Shown: positions 7,757-16,272 of the stretch, piece after piece
How positions within the stretch are numbered: position 1 is the stretch's first letter
How the letters are laid out: each line of letters opens with the position of its first letter
IMG/VR virus record: IMGVR_UViG_3300019760_000001
Coordinates: 43,714 to 107,713 of that record
Origin: a virus
Strand: one strand, 5' to 3'
Length of the DNA: 64,000 nt
Program-made: the position numbers and the translations under genes
Notes under the pieces: model-generated
Database searches by the model: none
Told to the model about the DNA's origin: nothing
The model's input: the letters and a program-made list of their open reading frames with translations, nothing else

Positions 7757-9236
7757 TTGCTCCTCCTTGGTATAAAAAATCAGCATTTTTTAATGTTGCA
7801 GTATGTCTAGTTACTGCTACATATGCAATCATCAATGACTCACGTTCGGTTGCTGTTAATGTGTGGTTGCCAGTTCGTAGCAATGCTAGAGTATCGTCAA
7901 TAGACTTGCCAATACCATCATCAAGTTCGACGTGGGTAAATGTTCCGCCCTTGGCTGTGTGTACTGTCATCAAGCTGAGATTGGCTGAAGACTTCTTGTG
8001 AGCTTCTGCTGCTTCCCTTGCTGCGATTAGTGCATCCGTATCCTTACACTGCAACACCAGTTTAACTGCTTGCTCGATAGTTGAGTTACCTTTGTGTAGA
8101 CCCAACAACATAGTGTACTTGTTCTTGTACAGTCGCTTGAGTTTGTGGCTAGAATGCCAGTTGTCGACGTCCTTCTGCAAGTCCATCAATTCAGGCGATT
8201 TCTGGTTATACCCAGGTTTAAGATACAGAATACCAAGAGGTAATTTGAACATCTGGTCGACTTTCGTTGTGCTAGATAGCTTGTACGGAGTTCCGCACTT
8301 GTTCAGTTCCATCATCTTGGCAATCAACTCGGAGTTAGTACGGGTTAAATATGCGTAAGACGGATTAGTTGGTTCAGGTGAGTCGAAACCCTCGAATACC
8401 ATATCCGGTGCAAAAGTTGAGTTAGTGAAGTTCTGGATTAGTTTGGCATCAGCTACATTCACACGAAAGGACTTGGTTAACTGAAGAGTTGTGCCCTGAC
8501 CTGCGTAGTACTCGAATGCATTGATACACCCCATCCATCCGAAAATAGACTGAAACTCATCACCAACAACAACCTTCAGTTTGGCCGGGTAGTTGTCGAA
8601 TATGTCGAGAGTGATTGGAGTAAGATCCTGGGCTTCGTCAACAGCTAACACATCAACCTCGTCGAGTTGAAGGTTGCCATTCATCAGTTTACGATGGAAT
8701 ACCTTCAGATAGAAATCGTGTGTGCAAGGCATAGTACCCTTCAGCATGTGATTCATATACAGTCGTGCATAGTGAACCATGTCAGTAGATGGTCGTTCCG
8801 TTCGTGGAAAGTCATTGATAAACTGACCAAGTTCCAAGAATCGAGACGAAGTAAACTGATTAATCAGCTGAAACACGTTGTAATCAATCCCAAATGGTCG
8901 TTTGATAGACTTGGGAACATCGTGGTAAGACAAATAGCCCTTACGTGAGACATTCATATTAGAAGTACGGATGGTATGTGCATAAGCAAGTTGGTGAATG
9001 GTTGATACAACTGCATTAGTACCGAATGCTGTACGTGCTTCCTCACTAGCTGCTCGACCAAAAATTAAATATTTAAACTCCTTGCCTGGATGTGACAGTT
9101 GAAGTTGCTTAGCTGCTTCGGTTAGGGTTGTAGTCTTCGATGCTCCGGCAACTGCTTGTACTTTGAGTAAAGTATCAGTTGGGTTGGAGATGAAGTCAAC
9201 AATCGCTTGCTGCTCGTTGGTTAACTTATAACTCAT
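7743..9236 (-). CDS. UvrD/Rep-type superfamily 1 DNA helicase
   Basis: The 497-residue product has the SF1 motifs in order: Q-motif region TNEQQAIVDF, Walker A AGASKTTTL, motif II AVDEAQDL, motif III GDEFQSIFGWMG, a late VHTAKGGTFTHVELDD and YVAVTRHTATL (motif VI). Ser replaces Gly in the Walker A loop (GASKT), a variant seen in phage members. It should unwind DNA 3' to 5' during replication or recombination. The start has a strong overlap with the small gene upstream. Confidence 0.9.
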   Translation of the reverse strand: MSYKLTNEQQAIVDFISNPTDTLLKVQAVAGASKTTTLTEAAKQLQLSHPGKEFKYLIFGRAASEEARTAFGTNAVVSTIHQLAYAHTIRTSNMNVSRKGYLSYHDVPKSIKRPFGIDYNVFQLINQFTSSRFLELGQFINDFPRTERPSTDMVHYARLYMNHMLKGTMPCTHDFYLKVFHRKLMNGNLQLDEVDVLAVDEAQDLTPITLDIFDNYPAKLKVVVGDEFQSIFGWMGCINAFEYYAGQGTTLQLTKSFRVNVADAKLIQNFTNSTFAPDMVFEGFDSPEPTNPSYAYLTRTNSELIAKMMELNKCGTPYKLSSTTKVDQMFKLPLGILYLKPGYNQKSPELMDLQKDVDNWHSSHKLKRLYKNKYTMLLGLHKGNSTIEQAVKLVLQCKDTDALIAAREAAEAHKKSSANLSLMTVHTAKGGTFTHVELDDGIGKSIDDTLALLRTGNHTLTATERESLMIAYVAVTRHTATLKNADFLYQGGANDTD

Positions 9237-9384
9237 CAGGCAAGGATTCTATGTAGGTAATGAGTTTGGCTATGCTAATTTGTAAGGACTCCCATTCCTT
9301 AACGCTGTTTGTATCCCACTCATCAGGATGAGACACATCCCAAATTAGGTAAGATAGTTCCTGTAATGCTTCTTGTTTGTTCAT
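9226..9384 (-). CDS. Hypothetical protein, 52 aa
   Basis: I use the ATG at 9384 (MNKQEALQELS) because AAAGGA lies 6 nt upstream; a longer frame has no ribosome site. The product is acidic and helical with Trp residues. It overlaps the helicase start by 11 bp. Unknown function. Confidence 0.6.
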   Translation of the reverse strand: MNKQEALQELSYLIWDVSHPDEWDTNSVKEWESLQISIAKLITYIESLPDEL

Positions 9385-9398
9385 GTATATTCCTTTAA

Positions 9399-9599
9399 TT
9401 AGTTTCCGGCATGCCATTCGGTCCAGTAAACATACCCTGCTTCGTAGTCAAGTTCGTGTTGTTGTTCGGTATAGCCGTCGACATACAGACACTCGTCCGA
9501 GCAAGCGTAACCTTCGCCATCGCCCCAACAATAACCTTCTGTCATCTCTGATCCACAGTTGTCACAGATTCGGATGCCGTTGTCTGGTTCGTAACTCAT
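9399..9599 (-). CDS. Small zinc-ribbon-like protein, 66 aa
   Basis: CDNCGSEM near residue 12 and CSDECL near residue 33 form two Cys pairs that could bind one zinc, with an acidic aromatic tail. Such mini zinc ribbons are common in phage accessory genes, but no named family is evident. Confidence 0.65.
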   Translation of the reverse strand: MSYEPDNGIRICDNCGSEMTEGYCWGDGEGYACSDECLYVDGYTEQQHELDYEAGYVYWTEWHAGN

Positions 9600-9898
9600 A
9601 ACCTAGGCTCCAATATGTACTGACCAGACGCAAGTTTGGCTCTAGTGTCAGCAGCACATTGTCCGTTGAGGAATTGGTTAAGGTACTTCATAGTAGTCCT
9701 AGAATAATCCCAATCAGCTCCAAGGTAAACCTTCCCAGGTTCGTCGTGTGGAATGAAGGCTATATTCGATTGGTAAGAACGAAACATTCTGCCGTGAGCT
9801 GAGTGGATGATGAACTGATTAGGTACTGCATTACCACTAGCTGACACCATAGATTGGATTGATATACCAATCTTGAGCTGTTTGTTAATTGCTTTCAT
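9596..9898 (-). CDS. Conserved phage-type protein, 100 aa
   Basis: The middle reads FRSYQSNIAFI, GKVYLGADWDYSRTTMKYL and a C-terminal helix. The pattern of an IAF strand, a W-D-Y-S-x-T-T turn and a following Lys-Tyr-Leu helix is one I associate with small uncharacterised phage proteins. No enzymatic motif is visible. It overlaps both neighbours by 1-4 bp. Confidence 0.65.
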   Translation of the reverse strand: MKAINKQLKIGISIQSMVSASGNAVPNQFIIHSAHGRMFRSYQSNIAFIPHDEPGKVYLGADWDYSRTTMKYLNQFLNGQCAADTRAKLASGQYILEPRL

Positions 9899-10266
9899 TA
9901 GTTAGTCCTAAAATAGTAATAGTAGTTATCTGATTCCTCAGAACCGTCGTAAGAACTGAAATGTTCTCCGTAGTCAGTGTCCTTCGCCATCTGCTTCCAG
10001 TCAATATATCGCATAAGCCATTCAGACCCTTCACCAAGTTGGTAACAGTCTGTGATTAGATCCTCCAGAGAATCCTCTAGGATATCGTCAATCCAGTACT
10101 CAGAGATAATTCTGTACTCGTAGCCATTATTTGGTAGTTCGATATAGAATTCCTTACTCTCGTACTTGTCCTCAATATGCTCGTCAAGTTCTTTCAGTTC
10201 AGACAATGAAAAGGGCTCATCAGTAAAGTTACAGATTGTTTGGATAATAGATTTGTTAGTTAGCAT
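9898..10266 (-). CDS. Hypothetical acidic protein, 122 aa
   Basis: The start at 10266 is chosen because AGGAGG lies 7 nt upstream; the longer frame begins inside the previous gene. The protein is strongly acidic with many Tyr (SDNYYYYFRTN at the end). No family is recognised. Confidence 0.65.
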   Translation of the reverse strand: MLTNKSIIQTICNFTDEPFSLSELKELDEHIEDKYESKEFYIELPNNGYEYRIISEYWIDDILEDSLEDLITDCYQLGEGSEWLMRYIDWKQMAKDTDYGEHFSSYDGSEESDNYYYYFRTN

Positions 10267-10396
10267 GGTAAACCTCCTGTGGATTAATTGTGTAGAACTT
10301 AACATAGCCGTCGTGTACTTCGGCATGTGCTAGCTCGAGATAAGATTGGTAAACCCAATCAGGTACTTCGTGTTCGTAAATAATTAAATAGTTCAT
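10256..10396 (-). CDS. Small protein, 46 aa
   Basis: The ATG at 10396 overlaps the previous stop as ATGA, with GAGGAG upstream. The product reads MNYLIIYEHEVPDWVY at its start and runs to a stop 11 bp inside the next gene, so the frame is held open between two real genes. Unknown function. Confidence 0.55.
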   Translation of the reverse strand: MNYLIIYEHEVPDWVYQSYLELAHAEVHDGYVKFYTINPQEVYHAN

Positions 10397-10623
10397 GCGC
10401 AAAACTCCTCTTGGTCAATAGTAAAACCAAAGTCCTGTATGGCTTTGGCAACAGTTCGTGGGATTACATAGCAACCATCCATATCAGTAACAACGTCGTG
10501 TTCCATTTCGAAACTACCTCCGTCGTCCTCACCATAATCATCGTGTTCGAAGTAGCCGTACTGAGCTTCAGTGTCGATTGACAACCAGTATGGACCGGCT
10601 TGTATTTGTTTGTCATATTGCAT
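10393..10623 (-). CDS. Hypothetical acidic protein, 76 aa
   Basis: The protein is acidic and Asp/Gly-rich in its centre (HDDYGEDDGGSFE). It overlaps the stop of the upstream gene by 1 bp. Its charge could suggest DNA mimicry, but that is speculation. Confidence 0.65.
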   Translation of the reverse strand: MQYDKQIQAGPYWLSIDTEAQYGYFEHDDYGEDDGGSFEMEHDVVTDMDGCYVIPRTVAKAIQDFGFTIDQEEFCA

Positions 10624-10907
10624 TAAGAGTCCTCACTAAGAACATGAGAGTATTCGTCCCACATTGCCTCTATTAATGTATTGGCCATGTCTGGGGCTGT
10701 TTCTTCGGCTTCTGCTTGTGAGTAATTCTGGTACTCTACAAGGTCGTCAATAACTTGCGCAAGAAAAGCCTCATCATTAATAATCTCCCAGTCTGGTACT
10801 AATTTGTAACCACTACGATTGAGGGTAGTGAGAATGTCCGCTACCTGTAAGATATTTTGCTGTTCGATTTGTTTGTCAATAAAGTCTTGTGTTGGTTGTA
10901 AGTTCAT
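10623..10907 (-). CDS. Hypothetical protein, 94 aa, with MWDEYS motif
   Basis: The acidic helical protein ends EAMWDEYSHVLSEDS. The same C-terminal pattern occurs in the neighbouring 63-residue protein (MWDEFSFILSE), so the two are probably distant paralogues. There is a ribosome site (AAGGAAC) upstream. No known family. Confidence 0.65.
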   Translation of the reverse strand: MNLQPTQDFIDKQIEQQNILQVADILTTLNRSGYKLVPDWEIINDEAFLAQVIDDLVEYQNYSQAEAEETAPDMANTLIEAMWDEYSHVLSEDS

Positions 10908-10969
10908 GTGTGTTCCTTGTTGGTTGGGATTGATTAACAGGGCCTAAAAAGGATAATAAATAGGCTCTG

Positions 10970-10991
10970 CTAACCAATCGAAATTGGTTAG
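10970..10991. repeat. Perfect 9-bp hairpin with CGAA loop
   Basis: CTAACCAAT and ATTGGTTAG flank CGAA (UUCG on the minus transcript). It lies just after the 63-residue gene and has no clear U-run, so it is a transcript-end or processing hairpin rather than a textbook terminator. Confidence 0.5.
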
Positions 10992-10995
10992 TTGG

Positions 10996-11187
10996 TTAGT
11001 CGTTATACTCGTCTGGAGCTCCGACTGTTTCGCTTAGGATGAAACTAAACTCGTCCCACATTTGTGAGAAAAGTTTGTCCTTGTGTTGCTCCCAAGCATT
11101 GAATGCTTGAACTTCGTCAAAGTCGTGATTGGCTGTAAGATCTTCGATAAAACACTCTTCGATTGCCATAGTTTCGTACCTAGACAT
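10996..11187 (-). CDS. Hypothetical protein, 63 aa, paralogue of the 94-aa neighbour
   Basis: The start codon overlaps the previous stop (TAATG). The C-terminal MWDEFSFILSETV matches MWDEYSHVLSEDS of the gene at 10623-10907. The rest is acidic and helical. Unknown function. Confidence 0.65.
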   Translation of the reverse strand: MSRYETMAIEECFIEDLTANHDFDEVQAFNAWEQHKDKLFSQMWDEFSFILSETVGAPDEYND

Positions 11188-11561
11188 TACTCTGCAGGAT
11201 CGTCGATTGGTGCTTCAGCATCCTGTTCGTTAACTGGTTCCTCTACAGGAATGTCCAAGTCACTAGGAGACTGCTCGTCTACACCAGGCTTGCTTGCTCT
11301 CACAACAGGCACTTTCAGTGTAACGTTTGCTGTACCGTCCTCGTTGATTTCTGATAAAGTAACGTTAGTAAAGTCTGGGAACTGCGGGAACTTACCAGAT
11401 AAGAATGGTTGCAGCACTCTTCTGATTGCTGAATTGTCCTCTGCTGCTAATGCCTCAGTTACGATAGTTAAAAGCTCTTGCTTACCTAGTGTGATGTCGA
11501 TTTGTGATTTGATGATTTCCAATTGAATTGCCTTGTTAAGATATTGATTAGGGTTAGTCAT
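11187..11561 (-). CDS. Hypothetical protein, 124 aa, acidic tail
   Basis: The N-terminal 70 residues look helical (LNKAIQLEIIKSQIDITLG); the last 40 are Pro/Glu/Asp-rich and probably disordered. It is next to the putative SSB and could be a partner, but only position suggests this. Confidence 0.65.
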   Translation of the reverse strand: MTNPNQYLNKAIQLEIIKSQIDITLGKQELLTIVTEALAAEDNSAIRRVLQPFLSGKFPQFPDFTNVTLSEINEDGTANVTLKVPVVRASKPGVDEQSPSDLDIPVEEPVNEQDAEAPIDDPAE

Positions 11562-11754
11562 TGCTGACTGCCAGTGTTTTGTCGAATGCGATTAGGTCTT
11601 TTCTAAGCTGTACCGACGTATCGTCAAGTAACTTAGAACACTGCCTAACAGTAACTGATGAGTCTTTGCTCACAGCTACCCTAAGAGCAGCTATAGCACC
11701 CAACTCCGCGACGAGTAGTTGTTCCCTCTCGTCAAGGATTGCTGGTAGGTTCAT
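11554..11754 (-). CDS. Hypothetical helical protein, 66 aa
   Basis: The frame encodes a single amphipathic helical protein (REQLLVAELGAIAALRVAV). It begins 2 bp after the putative SSB and overlaps the next gene by 8 bp. No recognised family. Confidence 0.65.
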   Translation of the reverse strand: MNLPAILDEREQLLVAELGAIAALRVAVSKDSSVTVRQCSKLLDDTSVQLRKDLIAFDKTLAVSND

Positions 11755-11755
11755 C

Positions 11756-12556
11756 CTAGAATTCCGGCTCGTTGTCTGCTACTGTGTTAGTTGCTGATGC
11801 TGACTCAACTGCTGGAGCTTGGCCACCAGATGCGATTACCTTAAGCTCACTGATACAAGCTGCTTTTGACTTGTCTGAGAACTTGATACCGTAACCAATA
11901 TCAGCGTACTGTGCCGCTGGTTGCTTAGCTAACTTCACGATAGCGTGGATTGCTGATGGTTCAGTTTTCCCTGCGTCTGCTTCAACTTGTGATAAACCAG
12001 TTGCAGTGAATAAGTGAGACATAGACACCTTTTGGTTTCTGTATACTTTCTTCGGGTCTTTCTTGTCAGCAGTAATTTCGTAGCTAGTAACAATAGTTAA
12101 CTCTCTACCAATTAAGTCATTCCAGATTGGTGCAACAATAGTCTTACCGAATGCAGTAACATTTCCATCAGTAATTGTTCCGGCTGCTTCCTCAAGTGTT
12201 GTACCAACGATCTTACATAGGTTCTTAACGATACCCATAGTCTTTAAGTTATCATATCTGTCACCTTTGTTATTCAATTGTGTTTGTACACCATTAACTG
12301 AGTACATACCAGCTTGAACAGCTCCGTCCTTCTCTGTAACCTCAGAAGTTAAGTATCCAGTCCATTCAACAGTCTTTCCTTGTGCGTCTTCGAATGTTAC
12401 GTTAAAGTTTGGTTGACCCTCGTAGTCACCCTCGTAAGCTGAAACGATCTTCACTTTGTGGTCCCCATCTGAGTTGATTCTTGTTCCTACAACTCCAATT
12501 TTTTTCTTCTCTGCGTCTCCCATATTTGAGTACGCTTTAGCAATGAATGATGCCAT
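11756..12556 (-). CDS. Putative single-stranded DNA-binding protein
   Basis: No SSB motif is certain. Three things support the call: an N-terminal region rich in beta strands (VKIVSAYEGDYEGQPNFNV, TVEWTGYLT), an acidic disordered tail ending DNEPEF like the SSB partner-binding tip, and position beside a Sak4-like ATPase and a primase, where phage SSBs usually sit. The 266 residues fit phage SSBs. It would coat ssDNA and recruit helicase or recombinase. Confidence 0.55.
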   Translation of the reverse strand: MASFIAKAYSNMGDAEKKKIGVVGTRINSDGDHKVKIVSAYEGDYEGQPNFNVTFEDAQGKTVEWTGYLTSEVTEKDGAVQAGMYSVNGVQTQLNNKGDRYDNLKTMGIVKNLCKIVGTTLEEAAGTITDGNVTAFGKTIVAPIWNDLIGRELTIVTSYEITADKKDPKKVYRNQKVSMSHLFTATGLSQVEADAGKTEPSAIHAIVKLAKQPAAQYADIGYGIKFSDKSKAACISELKVIASGGQAPAVESASATNTVADNEPEF

Positions 12557-12658
12557 AATTATAATTCCTTAATGTGATATTCCCCACAATGTGGTTCAGT
12601 TGTTGCTATTAGCACTAATAAATTTGTGTTAAGTCAGCCGTCGTTGGCGTGCAGTGTG
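12557..12658. other. Intergenic region with short hairpin
   Basis: CCACA and TGTGG form a small hairpin at 12588-12598 in the leader of the putative SSB gene. I see no other feature. Confidence 0.35.
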
Positions 12659-12922
12659 TTAATCCCGCAATAAATTGGTAATAAACTCAATATCGGCCTC
12701 AGTACCGACCTTGAGAAAGTGTGTGAACCGTTTGGCAACTGAGTCGCCAAGTTCGGCAAAGTCGTCACCAAGAATGTCCACATCAGACTCCAGTGAGTCA
12801 AACAACAGCTCAAACTCGGCCCTAGTAAATGGTTTACCAGTCGATTTGTTGTGGATGTAGCCTGGCTTGGGCTGAAATTCCTTCAACAGTTGCCTGATTT
12901 GCTTACCAGTTAAAGTTGACAT
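12659..12922 (-). CDS. Hypothetical protein, 87 aa
   Basis: The product starts MSTLTGKQIRQLLKEFQPK and is helical. It abuts the ATPase gene (1 bp overlap), which suggests a partner in replication or recombination. Not recognised. Confidence 0.65.
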   Translation of the reverse strand: MSTLTGKQIRQLLKEFQPKPGYIHNKSTGKPFTRAEFELLFDSLESDVDILGDDFAELGDSVAKRFTHFLKVGTEADIEFITNLLRD

Positions 12923-13821
12923 TACGACTCCTTTGGTACCAGTTCGCCATCGACAACTACCTTCAGACCGGCAAATATCTGTTCCAAGTCGTCAAGTGAA
13001 GTTCTGGCAAAGCTAAATTTACCGTCAACTACCTTCGTTCTCGATGTGTCCAGTGAGCTGTCGTTGTCACACTCGAATACTCTGCTTGCATCCTCAGTAA
13101 CGTGTGCAAATACGATTGTGTTGTAGTGTGTTTCCACGTTGTTTTTCATAATACCACCCTTAACAGCGATAACTTGCTTAGGTGTAGTTGCGTACTGTGC
13201 AGCTGGGATGAAGTCATGGTGCGCCATAACGTATGTGTACTTGTAACCAAAGATAGTTGCTTCCTTGATTGCTTGTAAAATCCTCTGATGAGCAACACCG
13301 TAGTTAGCCCATACTTCCCTTCCGTCGAAGTTATGGTTAGCCCATGCTTCACAGAAGTCCGTCATTGCAGTTAATGTGTCTGTCACTAGTCTGTCAACAT
13401 CGTTGTTGAAAGTCAGTTCCAGGATAACAGCAACAACCTTGTCGATTGCTTCGATATCGTCGATGAAGAATGATTGTGCCTTCAGCTTCTTCAGTTCCTT
13501 CACTTGTGCTCTCAATCTTGGTAGAGCTGGGTGTTTAGCATCCTCTGCTGCTAGTTCCTTACCTTTGGCAGTAAGTAGAGTAATTTGCTTGTCAAGGTTC
13601 TCAGAAGTTGATGCTGCTTGATACAGGCTGTGGAACTCAGTCTCCGAACCGTCTCCGATTGGCTTAAGATCCCAGTTCAGTACTACAGTCCTAGCCTTGT
13701 CGGCTGGGTCCATAGACTCAACTGCGAATGATTTTCCACTAGAATTCGACCCGACTAATAAAAGGGGGAAGTGACTAGTATACTGCTTGGCTTGTGTGAT
13801 TGTTAATTCACTTAGATTCAT
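12922..13821 (-). CDS. Sak4-like RecA-fold ATPase
   Basis: The 299-residue protein has Walker A GSNSSGKSF near residue 24, then VVLNWDLKPIG where such ATPases place the nucleotide-bound strand, and a Walker B-like RLVTDTLTAM near 145. A later FGYKYTYVMAHHD segment fits the core. Phage proteins of this type are single-strand annealing or RecA-like recombinases that work with the phage SSB, which lies two genes away. Confidence 0.75.
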   Translation of the reverse strand: MNLSELTITQAKQYTSHFPLLLVGSNSSGKSFAVESMDPADKARTVVLNWDLKPIGDGSETEFHSLYQAASTSENLDKQITLLTAKGKELAAEDAKHPALPRLRAQVKELKKLKAQSFFIDDIEAIDKVVAVILELTFNNDVDRLVTDTLTAMTDFCEAWANHNFDGREVWANYGVAHQRILQAIKEATIFGYKYTYVMAHHDFIPAAQYATTPKQVIAVKGGIMKNNVETHYNTIVFAHVTEDASRVFECDNDSSLDTSRTKVVDGKFSFARTSLDDLEQIFAGLKVVVDGELVPKES

Positions 13822-14603
13822 GTTTGTCCTTTGTGTTTGAATTTGCTGAGAACTCGGCGATTTACGTCATACTCAGATTTAGGGGTAAGAAACATGCGAT
13901 TGACTGCATGCACACCAGTTGCGATTTGCTCGAACGTACAACCAGATTCACGTAACTTGAAGGCTACACTGAATAAGGACTTGGTACGTTTGCCAGGCAA
14001 TGCGTTGCGGTATGAGCTGAACTCGGCTTCGAAGTTGTCCAGTAGTTCCTGGGGGTTCATACTGGAATAGTCAACTTGCTCGTCCTCGACCATATAGTCA
14101 TCAACAGACAATGAATTGCCAGTAAAATGAGTAAGAACAGTCGAGCCTGAGTAGCTGAACATAAAGCCACCTGCCTTGACAGATGCACCAACGTCCATGT
14201 CCGTGACCAGTCCGTTAGACGCGATTCCACGAACAACTCGTCGATACTCCAGGTCGGTAACTTGCTTATCCAGTGGGAATAAGATACGGTACTTGTGCAT
14301 GTTGGTTGGGTCAGAAGTAGTTGCCACGATGTGGGTTAGTTCCTCGGCCAGTAGCTCAGCATGCCGTTCCGTAATCGATACTGTGGTTGTGTCCACATCC
14401 AGCACTACAAAGTTGGTAGTACTACAAATGTTCTCCGTACCACGCTTGTATCCGAGGAATGAAAACGGTGAGTAGATATAATCGTTCCGCAAGAGCTTGG
14501 GTAAATCACTGAAGTGACGTTCTACATACCGGTTGAAATGCGTTTGGTATTCCCTATCCTCCTTGGTAAACCCAGGGACGTGACGGATTGATAGACGGAT
14601 CAT
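13818..14603 (-). CDS. Archaeo-eukaryotic-type primase with PriCT-like C-terminus
   Basis: VVLDVDTT (residues ~66-73) gives the catalytic DxD, and HKYRILFPL supplies the later conserved His. This order fits AEP/prim-pol enzymes. Residues ~210-255, with FSVAFKLRESGCTFEQIATG and a following N-x-x-P-x-x-E pattern, resemble the PriCT-1 domain that follows many phage and plasmid primases. It overlaps the ATPase by 4 bp and precedes the DUF3987 gene, a common primase-helicase arrangement. Confidence 0.7.
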   Translation of the reverse strand: MIRLSIRHVPGFTKEDREYQTHFNRYVERHFSDLPKLLRNDYIYSPFSFLGYKRGTENICSTTNFVVLDVDTTTVSITERHAELLAEELTHIVATTSDPTNMHKYRILFPLDKQVTDLEYRRVVRGIASNGLVTDMDVGASVKAGGFMFSYSGSTVLTHFTGNSLSVDDYMVEDEQVDYSSMNPQELLDNFEAEFSSYRNALPGKRTKSLFSVAFKLRESGCTFEQIATGVHAVNRMFLTPKSEYDVNRRVLSKFKHKGQT

Positions 14604-14604
14604 G

Positions 14605-16272
14605 CTAAATAGATTGAAATGGTTCGATTACAAATTCAGTAATCACCGCTGATGGGATTGACTCAATAAGGCTTGAGTTAATGTTGTTGACAACGTCAGT
14701 AGCACGTTCAGTTGGCACATAATGACAAGCCATATCGTAATACAATCCTGCCATCAGTAATAGTGGATTGTCAGATGCATCAAGCATGTCGACAATATCG
14801 CCTCGATGGGCTAGGATGTCATCTTTTAAATACTTATCAACAATGTTCTTTGCTGGCTTCGTCTTCGACTTAACAGTTAGCAATGGTACATCAGACCCAC
14901 TTGCGTAATTACCGACAATACCAGACACATCAAACAACTTCGCATCAGGTTGATGAGTAAGTTGAACAGAATCGTTCACCCCGTGGTAAATAGACTCCGC
15001 TTCGTGTAATTCTGGTAAGGCTTTCAACATCATCTGCTCGGCAACTGATAAACAAACAAACTTGTACTCAGACTTGCTAATAACCGTGTTCAACGGAATA
15101 ACCAAGTTGAATGAGTGGTTGTTATTCGGTTCTACTGTGCTGATAAAGTGCTGTGTATCGGCTAAGTATGTGTTCACTTGCTGCATAGACAGAAATGAAT
15201 CAGTAACAGACAGGCAGATGAATTTGGTAGTATCATCAACAAATGGATTGAATGATGATAACTTGCTAGTCAACTTGCCAAGAGACTCGGCTGGACGATT
15301 TTCGTGAATCGCATGGATTGGTCGTTCGTCAGAGAAAGTTGAGATTGCTCTGAATGAATAATCACCGGATACCGTATTAGTAACAACTGGAATAAACACA
15401 AATGCGTTGTCCTTGTCGTTGTATGAAACAGTTGCTGTACCAGCTAAACGTGAGTTAACAGGCTTAAGAAATCCCTCAAGGGCTGCCTTGTTCACTTGCC
15501 GAGTAGTTATGTATCCACGAGTGATTGCTTCGTCAATTGGTAAAATATTGTCGAAAAAACCTTGCTCCCAATCGTTGATGAACAGCTCATAGTCTTTGAG
15601 TTCCAGAGTTGCTGCAAAACGTTTAAGATGCTCCGCAGTGTAGTCACAGAAGTAAATTGCTGCGATTAGTGTTTGCTTGTCAATAGTTCGTTTGTTCTGT
15701 GCCATTGCCCAAGTTGCTGCGATCCTGCCCATCTTGAACGCTCTACCTGCCATCTCGATACCTTCCACAGATTCACCATCCTTCAACAGAAGTAATTCGC
15801 TCAGTGTGTTGGTATATGACTTGTAGTCGTCGTATACAATTGCTGCATCCTCGTCGAACATGATTTGTCCGTCGTCCATAATTGACTTGATAGCAGTTAA
15901 CATAAGTTCGTCGATTGATAGAGTAAGTTCCCTAACATTCTGCCTAGCTTCGGCTTGTCGAGTACGGTTCTCTGCAGGAGTTCCTGGGATTACCTTGTTC
16001 TCAAACTCTTCTTTAGCATTAGAGAAAACAACAGTAATTCTACGAGCTAATGAAGTAGTTAACATTGGTACCAGCAACTTACGAACGTTACCATCTGCTT
16101 GGTAGAATGGAGTTGGTGAACTAATACCAAGTAAATTAGTATAAGCGTTATCAACTGCTTCTTCCTTCGACTCCAGGCCCTTGAACTCCGGTGCAACAGA
16201 CTGCCCCATATCGAAAAGAACTGAGAAAAGCTCAAGAACTTCCATGATAGTGGAGTTAGACTGGATTGCCAT
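14605..16272 (-). CDS. DUF3987-type replication ATPase/helicase, exon 2
   Basis: This frame continues the protein encoded by 17471-18088 after removal of a group I intron. Joined, exon 1 ends IFSSELG and exon 2 reads on MAIQSNSTIMEVLELF. LLGISSPTPFYQADGN and LARRITVVFSN are typical of the ATPase core of DUF3987 proteins. Alone, the frame has a start-like ATGATG but no ribosome site. The spliced product is about 761 residues. Confidence 0.8.
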   Translation of the reverse strand: MAIQSNSTIMEVLELFSVLFDMGQSVAPEFKGLESKEEAVDNAYTNLLGISSPTPFYQADGNVRKLLVPMLTTSLARRITVVFSNAKEEFENKVIPGTPAENRTRQAEARQNVRELTLSIDELMLTAIKSIMDDGQIMFDEDAAIVYDDYKSYTNTLSELLLLKDGESVEGIEMAGRAFKMGRIAATWAMAQNKRTIDKQTLIAAIYFCDYTAEHLKRFAATLELKDYELFINDWEQGFFDNILPIDEAITRGYITTRQVNKAALEGFLKPVNSRLAGTATVSYNDKDNAFVFIPVVTNTVSGDYSFRAISTFSDERPIHAIHENRPAESLGKLTSKLSSFNPFVDDTTKFICLSVTDSFLSMQQVNTYLADTQHFISTVEPNNNHSFNLVIPLNTVISKSEYKFVCLSVAEQMMLKALPELHEAESIYHGVNDSVQLTHQPDAKLFDVSGIVGNYASGSDVPLLTVKSKTKPAKNIVDKYLKDDILAHRGDIVDMLDASDNPLLLMAGLYYDMACHYVPTERATDVVNNINSSLIESIPSAVITEFVIEPFQSI

